DNA of 64,000 nucleotides, from the NCBI RefSeq assembly GCF_023008405.1, contig NZ_CP095376.1, forward strand, positions 4,116,001 through 4,180,000, written 5' to 3'. A program made the position numbers and the translations under genes. Below the pieces are notes generated by a model. The model was given only the letters and a program-made list of their open reading frames with translations, was not told the origin of the DNA and did no database searches. Of this stretch, positions 29,920 through 38,581 are shown in pieces (the stretch's first letter is position 1; the number at the start of each line of letters is the position of its first letter). This stretch comes from Amycolatopsis sp. FBCC-B4732 (GTDB lineage: Bacteria > Actinomycetota > Actinomycetes > Mycobacteriales > Pseudonocardiaceae).

Positions 29920-30984
29920 TCAGGCTTCCTCGTCCTCCAGGCCCGCGTCGGCCAGTACGGCGTAGACCCGCCGCCGGGCGTCGGCGAGGATCTTCTTCAC
30001 CTCGGCCACCTGGGCTTCGGTGCCGCTGTGCCCGACCTGCGCGGCGGCGCCGGACAGCTCGCCCAGCGCGTGCCACAGCGCGGCGAACCGGTCGGCGTTC
30101 GGCTCTTCCTCGGGCTCACCCCACAGCGCGGCGAACTCTTCCTCCCGGCCGGCGACGTGCGCACGGCCCGCATCGGTCAGCTCGGCCACCCGACGGCCGG
30201 CGGTCTCGACGGTGTGGACCAGGCCTTCGTCCTCCAGCTGCTGCAGGATCGGGTACACGGAGCCGGGACTGGGCCGCCAGCGGTCGTGGGTCCGGCGGCG
30301 GATCTCCTGCATCAGCTGGTAGCCGTGCATCGGTTCCTCGGCCAGCAGCGCCAGGACGGCCGGGCGCACCGGACGCGCCGCGGGCCGCCCGCCGCGGAAC
30401 TCCCGCACCCGCTGCCACGCACCCCCACTGCCGCCCCAGCCGCCCGGACCACCGAACGAGCCGGGACCGCCGGGGAACCCGGGAAACCCGGGCGGCATCG
30501 GCGGCTGGGGCGGGTGCGGCGGGAACCCGCCCGGCGGGCCGCCGCGCGCCAGGTCCGGGCCACCATCCCAATCCTCGTGGCCCGGCACCCCGCGCAGCCC
30601 CGGCTCGTGCCCCGGCCCACCGTGACCGCCCAGTCCACCGTGCCCACCCGGCCCGTGGCCGGGCACGTCGTGCATCCCCGGTCCGCCGTGCCCACCTGGC
30701 CCGTGGCCGGGCCCGCCATGCATCCCGGGTACGTGGCCGTGCAGTCCCGGCCCGCCGTACTCACCCGGATCGTGGCCGGGCCCACCGTGCGGTCCCGGCC
30801 CACCACGGCCGCCGTGGTCATCGTGGTCCGGCCCGCCGTGATCGCCCGGCTCGTACCCGTGCAGACCGTGCAGGCCTGGGCCGCCGTGCCCGTGCATCCC
30901 CGGCCCACCGTGCCCACCCGGGCCGTGGCCGAAGGGGCCGCCGAACCCGGCGAAGATCCGTCCTGCTCCCGCTGACCTGTCCAT
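29920..30984 (-). CDS. PadR-family regulator with long His/Gly/Pro-rich N-terminal arm
   Basis: 354 residues. The C-terminal 150 hold the PadR winged helix (RPAVLALLAEEPMHGYQLMQ, EIRRRTHDRWRPSPGSVYPI, LQQLEDEGLVHTVETAGRRV) followed by a helical dimerisation segment. The first 190 or so residues are low-complexity, built from GGHGGPGMH-like units with about thirty His, then a Pro/Gly/Phe stretch ending at WQRVREFRGGRPA. Such arms occur in a few actinobacterial PadR proteins but this one is very long. ATG 30984 follows GGAGGAGA. A CGATATATCG palindrome lies about 47 bases upstream, so autoregulation is likely. Metal binding by the arm is an inference. Confidence 0.85.
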   Translation of the reverse strand: MDRSAGAGRIFAGFGGPFGHGPGGHGGPGMHGHGGPGLHGLHGYEPGDHGGPDHDDHGGRGGPGPHGGPGHDPGEYGGPGLHGHVPGMHGGPGHGPGGHGGPGMHDVPGHGPGGHGGLGGHGGPGHEPGLRGVPGHEDWDGGPDLARGGPPGGFPPHPPQPPMPPGFPGFPGGPGSFGGPGGWGGSGGAWQRVREFRGGRPAARPVRPAVLALLAEEPMHGYQLMQEIRRRTHDRWRPSPGSVYPILQQLEDEGLVHTVETAGRRVAELTDAGRAHVAGREEEFAALWGEPEEEPNADRFAALWHALGELSGAAAQVGHSGTEAQVAEVKKILADARRRVYAVLADAGLEDEEA

Positions 30985-31030
30985 GCGTTCTCCTCCTGGT
31001 AGTCGTGTAGCCGTATCGCCGACATTCACA

Positions 31031-31040
31031 CGATATATCG
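31031..31040. promoter_or_regulatory. CGATATATCG palindrome, candidate PadR operator
   Basis: A perfect ten-base palindrome in an AT-rich patch upstream of the padR start. PadR-family operators commonly contain ATATATC-like dyads overlapping their own promoter. A weaker CGATCG lies 8 bases further on. Confidence 0.5.
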
Positions 31041-31135
31041 CCGCTCGATCGGCGGCAACCTACCCGAAGGAGAACCTCGAGCCCTGGCGACGGCCGCGTT
31101 CACCGGAAATTTCCTTCCCGGCCATGAATAGTTCG

Positions 31136-31166
31136 TTATACGGCGGGTTGTACGGGTCTTGTACGG
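31136..31166. promoter_or_regulatory. Three direct repeats TTRTACGG before the sialidase gene
   Basis: TTATACGG at 31136, TTGTACGG at 31148 and TTGTACGG at 31159 lie in tandem at 12- and 11-base spacing, about one helical turn apart. They are 50-80 bases before the sialidase ATG. This looks like an array for an activator binding one face of the helix. Confidence 0.5.
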
Positions 31167-31216
31167 ACCGCGTCGACGCTGCCGCCGAGACGTAAGACGA
31201 ACCCGTAGGGAGAACC

Positions 31217-32710
31217 GTGAACCTCACCCGGATCGCCAGAGGCCTCCTGGCCGGGCTGCTGGGGTGCGCCGCCGTGGCCGTGCCGGCGACCATCGGCACC
31301 GCCGCCGCGCAGGCCGACGTCAGCAGCACCCTGGTGTTCGCCAAGAACACCGAAGGCCACGACTGCTACCGCATCCCCACCGTCGTCAAGGCGAACAACG
31401 GCGACCTGCTCGCCTTCGCCGAAGGCCGCAACGGCGGCGCCAGTACCTGCAACGACCTCGGCGAAATCGACCTCGTGCTGAAGCGCTCCACCGACGGCGG
31501 CAAGACGTGGGGCGCCGTGCAGACGGTCATCAAGGCCAACGGCGACACCAAGGGCAACCCGGCGCCGATCGTCGTCCCGGGCAGCAACCGGGTCGTGCTG
31601 CTGTCCACGATGCAGTGCTACACCAACCCCGCCTGCGGCCGCGTCCCGCGCGTGTCCCTCAGCGAGGACAACGGGAAGACGTGGGGCGCGCCGCGCGTGC
31701 TGACCACCGAACTCGGGTTCGCGAGCGCGCCGGGCTGGCTCGCCACCGGGCCGTCGCACGGGATCGTGCTCACCCGCGGCGCGCACGCCGGGCGGCTCGT
31801 CGCCGGGGTCAGCTGGACCACCGGCGGCAAGGACACCGGCGCGCTGGTCTACAGCGACGACCAGGGCACCACGTGGCACCGCGGGGCGACCGACTCGCCG
31901 ACGACCGCGATCAACCCGCAGGAGATCAGCGTCACCGAGCTGCTCGACGGCCGCGTCTACGCCGCCGCGCGCAACCAGGCCAACGACGGCGACAAGTGCC
32001 TGGCGGGCGGGACGCGCAACCGCGCCTTCGCACTGAGCTCGGACGGCGGCGCGACCTTCAGCTCGAAGTTCGCCTTCGCCACCGACCTCGTCGCGCCGAC
32101 CGTTCAGGGCTCGACGGCCCGGATGAGCGCCACCGACACCGGCGGCAGGTACAACCGGGTCGTGTTCGCCGCACCGTCCACTTGCGACCGTCGCAAGGAG
32201 CTGCGCGTGCACTCTTCGTTCGACGAAGGCGCGAACTGGACCGGCACCGCGGGCAGCCTGCTCGTGTGGGGCCAGGACGCGGCGTACTCCGACATGGTGC
32301 AGCTGTCCCCGTCGTCGGTCGGCGTGCTGTTCGAAGCCGGGCCGGAGCTCCACGCGAACGACACGATCCGCTACGCCACGGTGACCGACGCCGCACTGGG
32401 CGCCCCGGCCTGCGGGCTCGGGTACGGCGTCATCGATTCGGCGCCGCTCGGCACGGCGGGCACGGCCTACCTGACCTACAACGCCGCCACCGGCAAGAAC
32501 TGCGTCAGCGCGATGAAGAGCGCCAACGCCGGTAAGGCGACGCAGACGTCGGCCTTCCTGGAAGTGCAGGGCTCGGCGCGGGTCACGGACTCGGGCGCGT
32601 TCTCGTACTTCGCCGGCCCGGTCGCCGCGGCCGCGGCGGACAAGTGCGTGAAGTGGGGCGGCGCGGCCGACGGCCAGGCCTACACCAGCGGGTTCGAACA
32701 CTGCGGCTGA
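31217..32710 (+). CDS. Secreted exo-alpha-sialidase (GH33-like)
   Basis: 497 residues. The Sec signal is RGLLAGLLGCAAVAVPATIG, with cleavage likely after AAA-QA near 35. The six-bladed propeller begins with CYRIPTVVKANNGDLLAFAE, carrying the arginine-triad YRIP motif and the acid/base Asp region. Asp-boxes are seen at STDGGKTWG, SEDNGKTWG, SDDQGTTWH, SSDGGATFS and SFDEGANWT. The Glu/Tyr nucleophile region is FEAGPELHANDTIRYATV. The C-terminal end (KCVKWGGAADGQAYTSGFEH) is a short Cys-containing extension. It releases terminal sialic acid from glycoconjugates outside the cell. GTAGGGAG precedes the ATG. A strong hairpin terminates it, so it is monocistronic. Confidence 0.9.
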   Translation: MNLTRIARGLLAGLLGCAAVAVPATIGTAAAQADVSSTLVFAKNTEGHDCYRIPTVVKANNGDLLAFAEGRNGGASTCNDLGEIDLVLKRSTDGGKTWGAVQTVIKANGDTKGNPAPIVVPGSNRVVLLSTMQCYTNPACGRVPRVSLSEDNGKTWGAPRVLTTELGFASAPGWLATGPSHGIVLTRGAHAGRLVAGVSWTTGGKDTGALVYSDDQGTTWHRGATDSPTTAINPQEISVTELLDGRVYAAARNQANDGDKCLAGGTRNRAFALSSDGGATFSSKFAFATDLVAPTVQGSTARMSATDTGGRYNRVVFAAPSTCDRRKELRVHSSFDEGANWTGTAGSLLVWGQDAAYSDMVQLSPSSVGVLFEAGPELHANDTIRYATVTDAALGAPACGLGYGVIDSAPLGTAGTAYLTYNAATGKNCVSAMKSANAGKATQTSAFLEVQGSARVTDSGAFSYFAGPVAAAAADKCVKWGGAADGQAYTSGFEHCG

Positions 32711-32716
32711 CGCGGT

Positions 32717-32749
32717 GGAGGGGACCCGCGCCGTGGCCGGGTCCCCTCC
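32717..32749 (+). terminator. Hairpin terminator after the sialidase gene
   Basis: GGAGGGGACCCG at 32717-32728 pairs perfectly with CGGGTCCCCTCC at 32738-32749 around a 9-base loop, starting 7 bases after the stop. Confidence 0.7.
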
Positions 32750-32821
32750 CCGTGGCCGCCGAACGCGTCACACCCGCGCCCCGGGTGTTGCACCGGGGCC
32801 CCCGGGAGCGATGTAACAACC

Positions 32822-33385
32822 ATGGTCCGCCCCGAAGACGAACAGGACCGCGCACTGGCCGCGGCGCTGCGGGAGTGGGCGCGTCAGGTCGACTCTGTCC
32901 CCTACCCCGCCCAGCTCGACATCGACGCGCTGCTGGAGCGGCACTACCAGTCCCAGCGAGAACCGCCGCCCGCCGCGTCGCTGGTGGTCACCGCGACCGC
33001 CGACGCCACCGTCGTCGCGGTCACCGGGGACATCGACCTGGCCCGCGAGGACCGGCTGCACGGCCGGCTCGCCGAAGAGGTCGCGCTGGCCCCGCGGGGT
33101 CTCGTGCTGGACCTGGCCGGCGTGCGCCACTGCTCCGCCCGCGGGGTGGCGCTGCTGCACGAGGTGGCCGGGCGCGCCACCCGCGCCCGGGTCCCGTTCG
33201 CCGTCGCCGGGTGTCCCGCGGTGGTCCGGCGGGCGATCGAAACCCTCCGGCTGAGCCCGCCGCTGCCGCTGCACGCCACCGCCGGCGACGCCGTCGAGTG
33301 GCTCGGGATCCTGGCCCGGCTGCAGGCGGAGGGGGCTACTTCGCGGCCGCTGGGGCCGTGGCCACCGCCGCCTCGCCGAACTTGA
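32822..33385 (+). CDS. STAS-domain protein (anti-sigma antagonist-like)
   Basis: 187 residues. A helical N-terminus ([20 protein letters not shown]) precedes a STAS domain from about 52 to 165: [20 protein letters not shown], then [20 protein letters not shown]. Ser105 sits where anti-sigma antagonists are phosphorylated, although the usual D/S-S-x-G is changed to C-S-A-R-G. The tail is Pro-rich and overlaps the convergent MFS gene by 50 bases. It probably takes part in a partner-switching circuit, but no anti-sigma kinase or sigma factor is adjacent. Confidence 0.82.
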   Translation: MVRPEDEQDRALAAALREWARQVDSVPYPAQLDIDALLERHYQSQREPPPAASLVVTATADATVVAVTGDIDLAREDRLHGRLAEEVALAPRGLVLDLAGVRHCSARGVALLHEVAGRATRARVPFAVAGCPAVVRRAIETLRLSPPLPLHATAGDAVEWLGILARLQAEGATSRPLGPWPPPPRRT

Positions 33386-34631
33386 TCCCCTTGGCCTCCT
33401 TGCCGATCGCGGTCAGCACCGCCACCGCGACCAGGCCGGGGACCACGGTCCACACGAGGGCCGAGGTGTACCCGTGCGACTCCGCGATGGCCTGCTGGAT
33501 CGGCAGGTTCAGCGCGGCCAGCAGGTTGCCCAGCTGGTAGGTCACGCCCGGGTAGAACCCGCGGATGGCGTCCGGCGACATCTCGGTCAGGTGCGCCGGG
33601 ATCACGCCCCACGCGCCCTGCACCATGATCTGCATCAGGAACGAGCCGAGCGCGAGCATCCCCGCGCCGTGGTCGAACGCGAAGATCGGGATCACCGGCA
33701 GGCCGAGCACCGCCGCCGTGACGATCGTGCGGCGGCGGCCGAGCCGTTCGGACAGCGTGCCGAAGGTCAGGCCGCCGATGATGGCGCCGACGTTGTACAG
33801 CACGGCGATCCACGTGCTCGTCGCCGCACTGAGCCCGGCGCCGCCGTTCTCGTGGGCCTTCAGGAAGCTCGGGTAGACGTCCTGGGTGCCGTGGCTCATC
33901 CAGTTGAACGCCGTCATCAGCAGGATCAGGTAGCCGAAGCGGCGGATGACCTTCGGGTTCAGCAGGATGTCCTTGACCGACGTCCGGCTCACCCGCAGCT
34001 TCTCCCGCGCGACCTCCCAGACCTCCGACTCCTTCACGCGCGCCCGGATCAGCAGGCTGATCAGCGCCGGGAAGATGCTCAGCACGAAGATCCAGCGCCA
34101 TTCGAGGTCGAGCAGCGAGTGGAACAGCAGGTACGCGAGCGCGGCCAGCAGGTAGCCGATCGAGTAGCCGACCTGCAGCAGGCCGGAGAAGAACCCGCGG
34201 CGGGCCACCGGGATCTTCTCCATCGCCAGCGCCGCGCCGAGGCCCCACTCGCCGCCCATGCCGACGCCGTAGACGAACCGCAGGACCAGCAGCACCGTGA
34301 AGTTGGGGGCGAACGCGCACAGCAGGCCGGCGACCGAGTACAGCAGGACGTCGGCCATCAGCGGGATCCGGCGTCCCACGCGGTCGGCCCACAGGCCGAA
34401 CAGCAGCGCGCCGACCGGGCGCATGACCAGCGTGGCCGTGGTGATGAACGCCAGCTGCGTCGCCGTCGCACCGAACGACTTGTCCTTCGCGATGTCCGCG
34501 AGGACGAAGACGACGAGGAAGTAGTCGAAGGAGTCCATGCTCCAGCCGAGCAGCGCCGCGAGGAAGGCGTTGCGCTGATCGGATGTAAGCGCTTTCTTCC
34601 CCGGAGCCGGTTCCGCCTTGCTTTCCGTCAC
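33336..34631 (-). CDS. MFS symporter of the sialate/lactate (SHS) type
   Basis: 431 residues with 12 predicted helices. [20 protein letters not shown] opens helix 1 as in sialate:H+ and JEN-type lactate symporters. [20 protein letters not shown] is motif [21 protein letters not shown] is the family's GMGGEWG signature, and [20 protein letters not shown] repeats motif A in the second half. GTG 34631 gives the family N-terminus; its ribosome site is weak. The proton-coupled importer could take up a carboxylate such as sialic acid, lactate or pyruvate. The neighbouring sialidase suggests the first, but no nanA/E/K catabolic genes are seen. Confidence 0.83.
   Translation of the reverse strand: MTESKAEPAPGKKALTSDQRNAFLAALLGWSMDSFDYFLVVFVLADIAKDKSFGATATQLAFITTATLVMRPVGALLFGLWADRVGRRIPLMADVLLYSVAGLLCAFAPNFTVLLVLRFVYGVGMGGEWGLGAALAMEKIPVARRGFFSGLLQVGYSIGYLLAALAYLLFHSLLDLEWRWIFVLSIFPALISLLIRARVKESEVWEVAREKLRVSRTSVKDILLNPKVIRRFGYLILLMTAFNWMSHGTQDVYPSFLKAHENGGAGLSAATSTWIAVLYNVGAIIGGLTFGTLSERLGRRRTIVTAAVLGLPVIPIFAFDHGAGMLALGSFLMQIMVQGAWGVIPAHLTEMSPDAIRGFYPGVTYQLGNLLAALNLPIQQAIAESHGYTSALVWTVVPGLVAVAVLTAIGKEAKGIKFGEAAVATAPAAAK
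34585..34596. promoter_or_regulatory. LacI-operator-like GTAAGCGCTTTC inside the symporter start region
   Basis: A near-palindrome with perfect core AAGCGCTT lies 35-46 bases inside the symporter coding sequence. It produces the rare codons CTT and ACA there. It resembles operators of LacI-family regulators (GAAAGCGCTTTC), which can act as downstream roadblocks. No other evidence. Confidence 0.3.
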
Positions 34632-34708
34632 GTTTGCCCCGTCCCGTCGGTTTTTCACCGGAAGACCGCAGGCACGGTCTAGCACCCACCGCGGGGTACG
34701 GGCAAGGG

Positions 34709-35215
34709 TCAGAGCGTGACGCGGGTGCGGACGCGGCGGCCGACGTCCCGGGCCCAGGCCTTGATCCGGTCCCAGTCGCGGAAGTCGCCGGCACGGCGGC
34801 CGGAAGCCAGCAGCCGCGGGATCAGCCCGTGCACGGTCGCCGGGTCGAGGCGGCCGCCGAAGGTCGCGGTGCGCTCGGCGTCGATGCGCGCGGCGAGCAG
34901 CGCCACGTTCGGCGGCAGGCTGACCTGCTGACCGGCGGCGCCCGGGCCGCACGGTCCGCTGTGGAACAGCCACACCGGACGCTCGGCCAGCGCCCGGGCG
35001 TTGCGCTCCAGCAACCGGACCGCCTCGGGCCGCCACCGGTGGTAGTACAGGGCGCTGCCGACGATGACCGCGCCGTAGCCGTCGACCCCGGCGACGTCGG
35101 CGGCGTCGCGCACGTCCGCGGTCAGGCCGCTCCCGCCGAGCTCGGCCGCGATCACCTCGGCGATCTGCCGGGTTCCGCCGTGGCGCCCGGCGTAGGCGAC
35201 GAGGACTACGGACAT
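34709..35215 (-). CDS. Flavodoxin-domain protein
   Basis: 168 residues. [20 protein letters not shown] carries the FMN phosphate loop (variant of T/S-x-T-G-x-T), [20 protein letters not shown] the second FMN loop, and [12 protein letters not shown] the third. The rest matches the HemG-like/long flavodoxin layout. It likely binds FMN and shuttles electrons or acts as a menaquinone-linked oxidase. It lies about 110 bases downstream of the nitric oxide synthase gene on the same strand, so a reductase-partner role is possible, although a stem-loop lies between them. Confidence 0.82.
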   Translation of the reverse strand: MSVVLVAYAGRHGGTRQIAEVIAAELGGSGLTADVRDAADVAGVDGYGAVIVGSALYYHRWRPEAVRLLERNARALAERPVWLFHSGPCGPGAAGQQVSLPPNVALLAARIDAERTATFGGRLDPATVHGLIPRLLASGRRAGDFRDWDRIKAWARDVGRRVRTRVTL

Positions 35216-35304
35216 GCCTCCATTGTCGGCCCTGGCGGACCGGGCCGCCCCGCGGGCCGCTCACGATCCGCCATACGGGCGCTCTTACGTTGCTCTTCGT
35301 GGGT

Positions 35305-35339
35305 CCGCGAGCCGCCCGTTCACCCTCAAGGGCTCGCGG
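35305..35339 (-). terminator. Stem-loop across the nitric oxide synthase stop codon
   Basis: CCGCGAGCC at 35305-35313 pairs with GGCTCGCGG at 35331-35339 around 17 bases that include the stop codon. It could act as a weak terminator or processing site between the synthase and the flavodoxin gene. Confidence 0.4.
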
Positions 35340-36486
35340 GCGGCAAAAACGCCGGGCGCAGCGCCGGATCAGGCTCGTCGTAGTAGCGGTGGAACACCGC
35401 CGTCTGCCCGCCGGACACGGGCGGCACGATCCAGCTCCAGTCGGCCGGGCAGCGGCGTCCCGCACGCTCTTCGCGCTCCAGGTGGGCCAGGAAGCGCTGC
35501 GACTCAGTGTGGTGGTCGGCGATCGTCACGCCGGCGGCGTCGAACGAGTGCTGGACCGCCAGGGTCAGCTCGACCAGCGCCCGGTCGCGCCACAGCGTGC
35601 GCTCGGACGCCGTCGGCAGGCCCATCAGCTCGGCGATGACCGGCAGCAGGTCGTAGCGCTGCTCGTCGGCCAGGTTCCGGGCGCCGATCTCGGTGCCGAG
35701 GTACCAGCCGTTGAACGGCGCCGCCGGGTAGGTGACGCCGCCGATCTCCAGCGGCATGTTGCTGATCGCCGGCACGGCGTGCCAGCGCAGGCCGAGGCCG
35801 GCGAACCAGCGGTGGTCGGGGTGGGTGAGCGGGACCTCCAGCACGGCGTCCGGGGGCAGCGTGAACAGCCGCGGTTCGCCGGGCAGCGCCTCGACCAGCA
35901 GCGGGAGGACGTCGAAGGACCCTCTTCGTTCCGGCGGCCGCCAGCCGAGTCTTCGCACCTGCTCGGTGAACCCGGCGTACCGGGGGTCGCCGAGCACGGA
36001 GCCGTCGTCGAGGCGGTACCCGGCGTAGCGGATGAGCTGCTCGTTGTGGATGCGCGGGCCCGGCACGTCCGGGGTGTCCGGCGCGAACACGGTGACGGTC
36101 GGGCGGATCCGGCCGCCGCGGGTGGCCTGGCGGAGGTGGGCGACGCATTCGCCGGCGATCGCCGCGGGGTCGGTGACCCGCCGCCGGTCGCGGATGCGGA
36201 GGCTGCGCCAGTACAGCCTGCCGATGCAGCGGGCCGAGTTGCGCCACGCGACGCGCGCGCCGTACGCCAGCTCGGCCGCGGTGTGGCGGTAGGTTCCCGT
36301 TTCGGCGATTTCCGCGCGGACCGCGGCGAGCCGGTTCTCGAACCGCTCCCCCGCTTCGGCGGCGCCCTCGGCGAACATCCGGTCCAGGAATTCTTCCGCT
36401 TCGGCGGAATTGACGCTCTGCTCCTCCGATACGCGCTGTGGGTAAAGCGGCAGCGGTGCCGTCACCCGCTCAGGTGTAACGGTCAC
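35326..36486 (-). CDS. nos: Bacterial nitric oxide synthase oxygenase
   Basis: 386 residues, the oxygenase module only; bacterial NOS lacks the fused reductase. The heme thiolate is Cys87 in [35 protein letters not shown] is the helix leading to it. Further segments are [60 protein letters not shown] (arginine-binding and pterin-facing residues including Trp and Glu) and [20 protein letters not shown]. It makes nitric oxide and citrulline from arginine. GTG 36486 is preferred because GGGGAAG is 4-5 bases upstream. Electrons probably come from a separate flavoprotein, and a flavodoxin-like gene follows. Confidence 0.93.
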   Translation of the reverse strand: MTVTPERVTAPLPLYPQRVSEEQSVNSAEAEEFLDRMFAEGAAEAGERFENRLAAVRAEIAETGTYRHTAAELAYGARVAWRNSARCIGRLYWRSLRIRDRRRVTDPAAIAGECVAHLRQATRGGRIRPTVTVFAPDTPDVPGPRIHNEQLIRYAGYRLDDGSVLGDPRYAGFTEQVRRLGWRPPERRGSFDVLPLLVEALPGEPRLFTLPPDAVLEVPLTHPDHRWFAGLGLRWHAVPAISNMPLEIGGVTYPAAPFNGWYLGTEIGARNLADEQRYDLLPVIAELMGLPTASERTLWRDRALVELTLAVQHSFDAAGVTIADHHTESQRFLAHLEREERAGRRCPADWSWIVPPVSGGQTAVFHRYYDEPDPALRPAFLPPASP

Positions 36487-36904
36487 CGCACTTCCCCACT
36501 CTCCGGAATCGTGTTCCGCAGCCCGACGAAAAGGTTCACCGCTCCTCCGATGGTCGCCGACGACAAGCCGGCCTGGAGGTCCTGCCGCCCCCGGCACCTC
36601 CGGCCAGGCGGGGGAGAGTACCCGACGATCCGCGCGGCGCACTCCCCCGATCGTGAATTCCACTCCGCCGGTCCCGGAATGCGGCTTCGGCCAGGGAAAA
36701 CGCCGGCAAAATAACTGTCACCAAGCGTTATTCGGACATGGCGCAGCGCATTTCCCGTCAATCGATCACAGTGGACAGTGCGGCTTTCGTGATCCTTTCC
36801 CGGAAAGGACCGTTCGGCTGTTCGTGCGCTTTCGCCGAACGGCCTTTCCGGGGCGCGGTCCCCCGTGTATCAGCGCGCCCGCGCGCGACGTTAGAGTCGC
36901 GGGC
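36487..36904. other. 418-base intergenic region between nos and the CobW-type gene
   Basis: Divergent promoter region of lower GC in its centre. AATAAC (36710-36715) and GTTATT (36727-36732) form an inverted repeat within CAAAATAACTG...GCGTTATTCGG. CACAGTGGACAGTG near 36768 is a partial match to the iterated palindrome. A long hairpin occupies 36800-36851. No open frame of coding quality was found; the 84 extra codons that could extend the CobW gene upstream show no codon bias. Confidence 0.5.
36800..36851 (+). promoter_or_regulatory. 18-bp leader hairpin with single A bulge upstream of the CobW-type gene
   Basis: CCGGAAAGG (36800-36808), a bulged A, and CCGTTCGGC (36810-36818) pair without mismatch with GCCGAACGG (36834-36842) and CCTTTCCGG (36843-36851) around a 15-base loop. 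It ends 53 bases before the ATG. No U-run follows on either strand, so a structured 5' leader or mRNA-stability element is as likely as a terminator. Confidence 0.6.
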
Positions 36905-37912
36905 ATGAGCCGGATTCCCGTGGTCCTCGTCGCCGGGTTCCTCGGCGCGGGCAAGACGACGCTGCTCAACCACCTGCTCGCCAACCGCGAGGGCGCCCGG
37001 GTCGGCGTCGTAGTCAACGACTTCGGCCAGGTGAACGTCGACGCGCTCGCGGTCGCCGGCCAGGTCGACACGATGGTTTCGCTGGGCAACGGCTGCCTGT
37101 GCTGCGCCGTCGACGCCAGCGGCCTCGACGCGATGCTCACCCGGCTCTCTTCGTCCGAAGCGGGCATCGACGTCATCGTCGTCGAGGCCAGCGGAATCGC
37201 CGAGCCCCGCGACCTGATCCGGCTGATGATCGCCAGCGAGAACCCGGACATCCGCTACGGCGGGCTGGCCGAGGTCGTGGACGCGGTGGAGTTCGAAGCC
37301 GCCCGGGAGCGCCACCCCGAACTGGCCGACCACCTGCGGCTGGCCGACGTCGTGGTGCTGAACAAGGCCGACCGCGTGTCCGCGGAGGACCTCGCCAAGC
37401 TCACCGCGGCCGTCGAAGAGCTGGCGCCGGGCCGCCCGCTGCTGGTCACCGAGCACGGCCGCGTCGACCCGCGGCTGTTCTTCGACCCGGAACCCCGCGG
37501 CGAGCGCGTCGGCCAGCTGTCGTTCGACGACCTGCGCGAGGAGCACGACCACTCGCGGCACCTGCACGCGAGCTACCAGACGGTCACGTTCACCGCCGGG
37601 ACGCCGCTGGCGCCCCGCGCGTTCGTGGACTTCCTGGAGCGCCGCCCACCTGGGCTCTACCGCATGAAGGGCCAGGCCGACTTCGGCATCGACGCCCGCT
37701 TCCACCTGCACACGGTCGGCGGCTTCGTCGAGCTGGCGCGGTCGCCGTGGCCCGCGCGGGCACCGCACCGCACCGAGCTGGTGCTGATCGGCGCGGGCCT
37801 CGACACCGGCGCCGTCCTGGCCGAGCTGGAGAGCTGCGTGGCCCCCGACCCCGAGGTGGTCGACGAACGCGGCCTGCTGCACATCCTGCGTTACCTCCCC
37901 GACCAGGCCTGA
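36905..37912 (+). CDS. CobW/COG0523-family metallochaperone GTPase
   Basis: 335 residues. The P-loop is GFLGAGKT at 11-18. The metal-binding CxCC motif is Cys64-Leu-Cys66-Cys67 (GNGCLCC). The Walker B-like stretch is VIVVEASGIAEP and the guanine-specificity motif is NKAD near 155. The C-terminal CobW-C domain spans about 220-330, with HDHSRHLHAS, a His cluster typical of zinc-type members. Such proteins deliver zinc, cobalt or other metals in a GTP-dependent way. No Zur box or B12 riboswitch was recognised upstream; the leader hairpin may matter for control. Confidence 0.9.
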   Translation: MSRIPVVLVAGFLGAGKTTLLNHLLANREGARVGVVVNDFGQVNVDALAVAGQVDTMVSLGNGCLCCAVDASGLDAMLTRLSSSEAGIDVIVVEASGIAEPRDLIRLMIASENPDIRYGGLAEVVDAVEFEAARERHPELADHLRLADVVVLNKADRVSAEDLAKLTAAVEELAPGRPLLVTEHGRVDPRLFFDPEPRGERVGQLSFDDLREEHDHSRHLHASYQTVTFTAGTPLAPRAFVDFLERRPPGLYRMKGQADFGIDARFHLHTVGGFVELARSPWPARAPHRTELVLIGAGLDTGAVLAELESCVAPDPEVVDERGLLHILRYLPDQA

Positions 37913-37971
37913 CACGCCGACGACCGGCAAATGCGCTCCCGCCCCACCCACGGCGACGGACACTGTCGCCC

Positions 37972-38238
37972 ATGACGATCACCGCGGTGAGCGCACCCCG
38001 CTGGTACCGGGTCGGCGTGCTGCCCGAAGACGTCCCCCTGGCCCACCTGATGACCCGCTCCGGCGACCTCCGCTACCGCCGCTCGGCGTGCGGCGAGCGC
38101 GAATCCCGCAGCTGGAAACCGGTCGACTTGACGACGGCGGAGGTGACGCCCTGCCCGGGCTGCGTCGCAACACTGTCGGGAGCATCGGCGACCGAGGGCG
38201 AGGACCGCGGCCAGCTGTCGCTGGACCTCGAGGTCTAG
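37972..38238 (+). CDS. Small Cys-containing hypothetical protein
   Basis: 88 residues starting MTITAVSAPRWYRVGVLPED. Conserved-looking elements are LAHLMTRSGDLRYRRSACGE and VTPCPGC, giving three cysteines that could hold a metal. The C-terminus is acidic (GEDRGQLSLDLEV). It is 59 bases after the CobW-type gene and could be co-transcribed, but no ribosome site is obvious. It ends exactly at the edge of the IS481 remnant, so its last codons may have been affected by the insertion. Confidence 0.5.
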   Translation: MTITAVSAPRWYRVGVLPEDVPLAHLMTRSGDLRYRRSACGERESRSWKPVDLTTAEVTPCPGCVATLSGASATEGEDRGQLSLDLEV

Positions 38239-38580
38239 CTGTGCTGCCCCGTGCGGTGGGGGACGCGGCCGGCGGTGGTTTGCCGGCGAGTGAGGTGTGT
38301 CCTCGGTGCTGGTTGTAGGTGTGCAACCAGCCCGGTAGTGCTGCTCGACGTTCGGTTTCGGTGCGGTAAGGCCGGCTGTAAGCCCATTCCTCGAGCAGCG
38401 TCCGGTTGAACCGCTCAACCGGTAGCGGACGAGGACACGGTGCACGGTCGACGGATTCAGGCCGAGCACGGAGGCGATGCGGGCCGGGCCCCACCGACGC
38501 GCGAGCCGGACCTTGATGATTCGTCGCTCGGTCCGGGTGGGTGTCCGTGTCGCACCGATCGCAACCTCCCGGACAGAACA
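38239..38580 (-). mobile_element. IS481-family transposase remnant
   Basis: Read right to left, one frame gives RTERRIIKVRLARRWGPARI and ASVLGLNPSTVHRVLVRYR, an N-terminal helix-turn-helix of IS481-like transposases. After a junction near 38415 a second frame gives VERFNRTLLEEWAYSRPYRT, ERRAALPGWLHTYNQHRGHT and SLAGKPPP, the C-terminal end of the DDE domain. Most of the catalytic core, including the first two acidic residues, is deleted. The last codons carry further shifts and end at the TAG next to 38238. No terminal inverted repeats or target duplication were found. It is inactive. Confidence 0.8.
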
Positions 38581-38581
38581 A

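Noticed and set aside
30540..30950. GC-rich tandem repeats as a possible CRISPR or minisatellite
   Set aside because: The periodicity follows codons for Gly/His/Pro in the PadR frame and there are no unique spacers of equal length.
36653..36904. 84-codon upstream extension of the CobW-type gene
   Set aside because: It has no codon bias, includes the long hairpin, and the P-loop normally lies within 20 residues of the start, as with ATG 36905.
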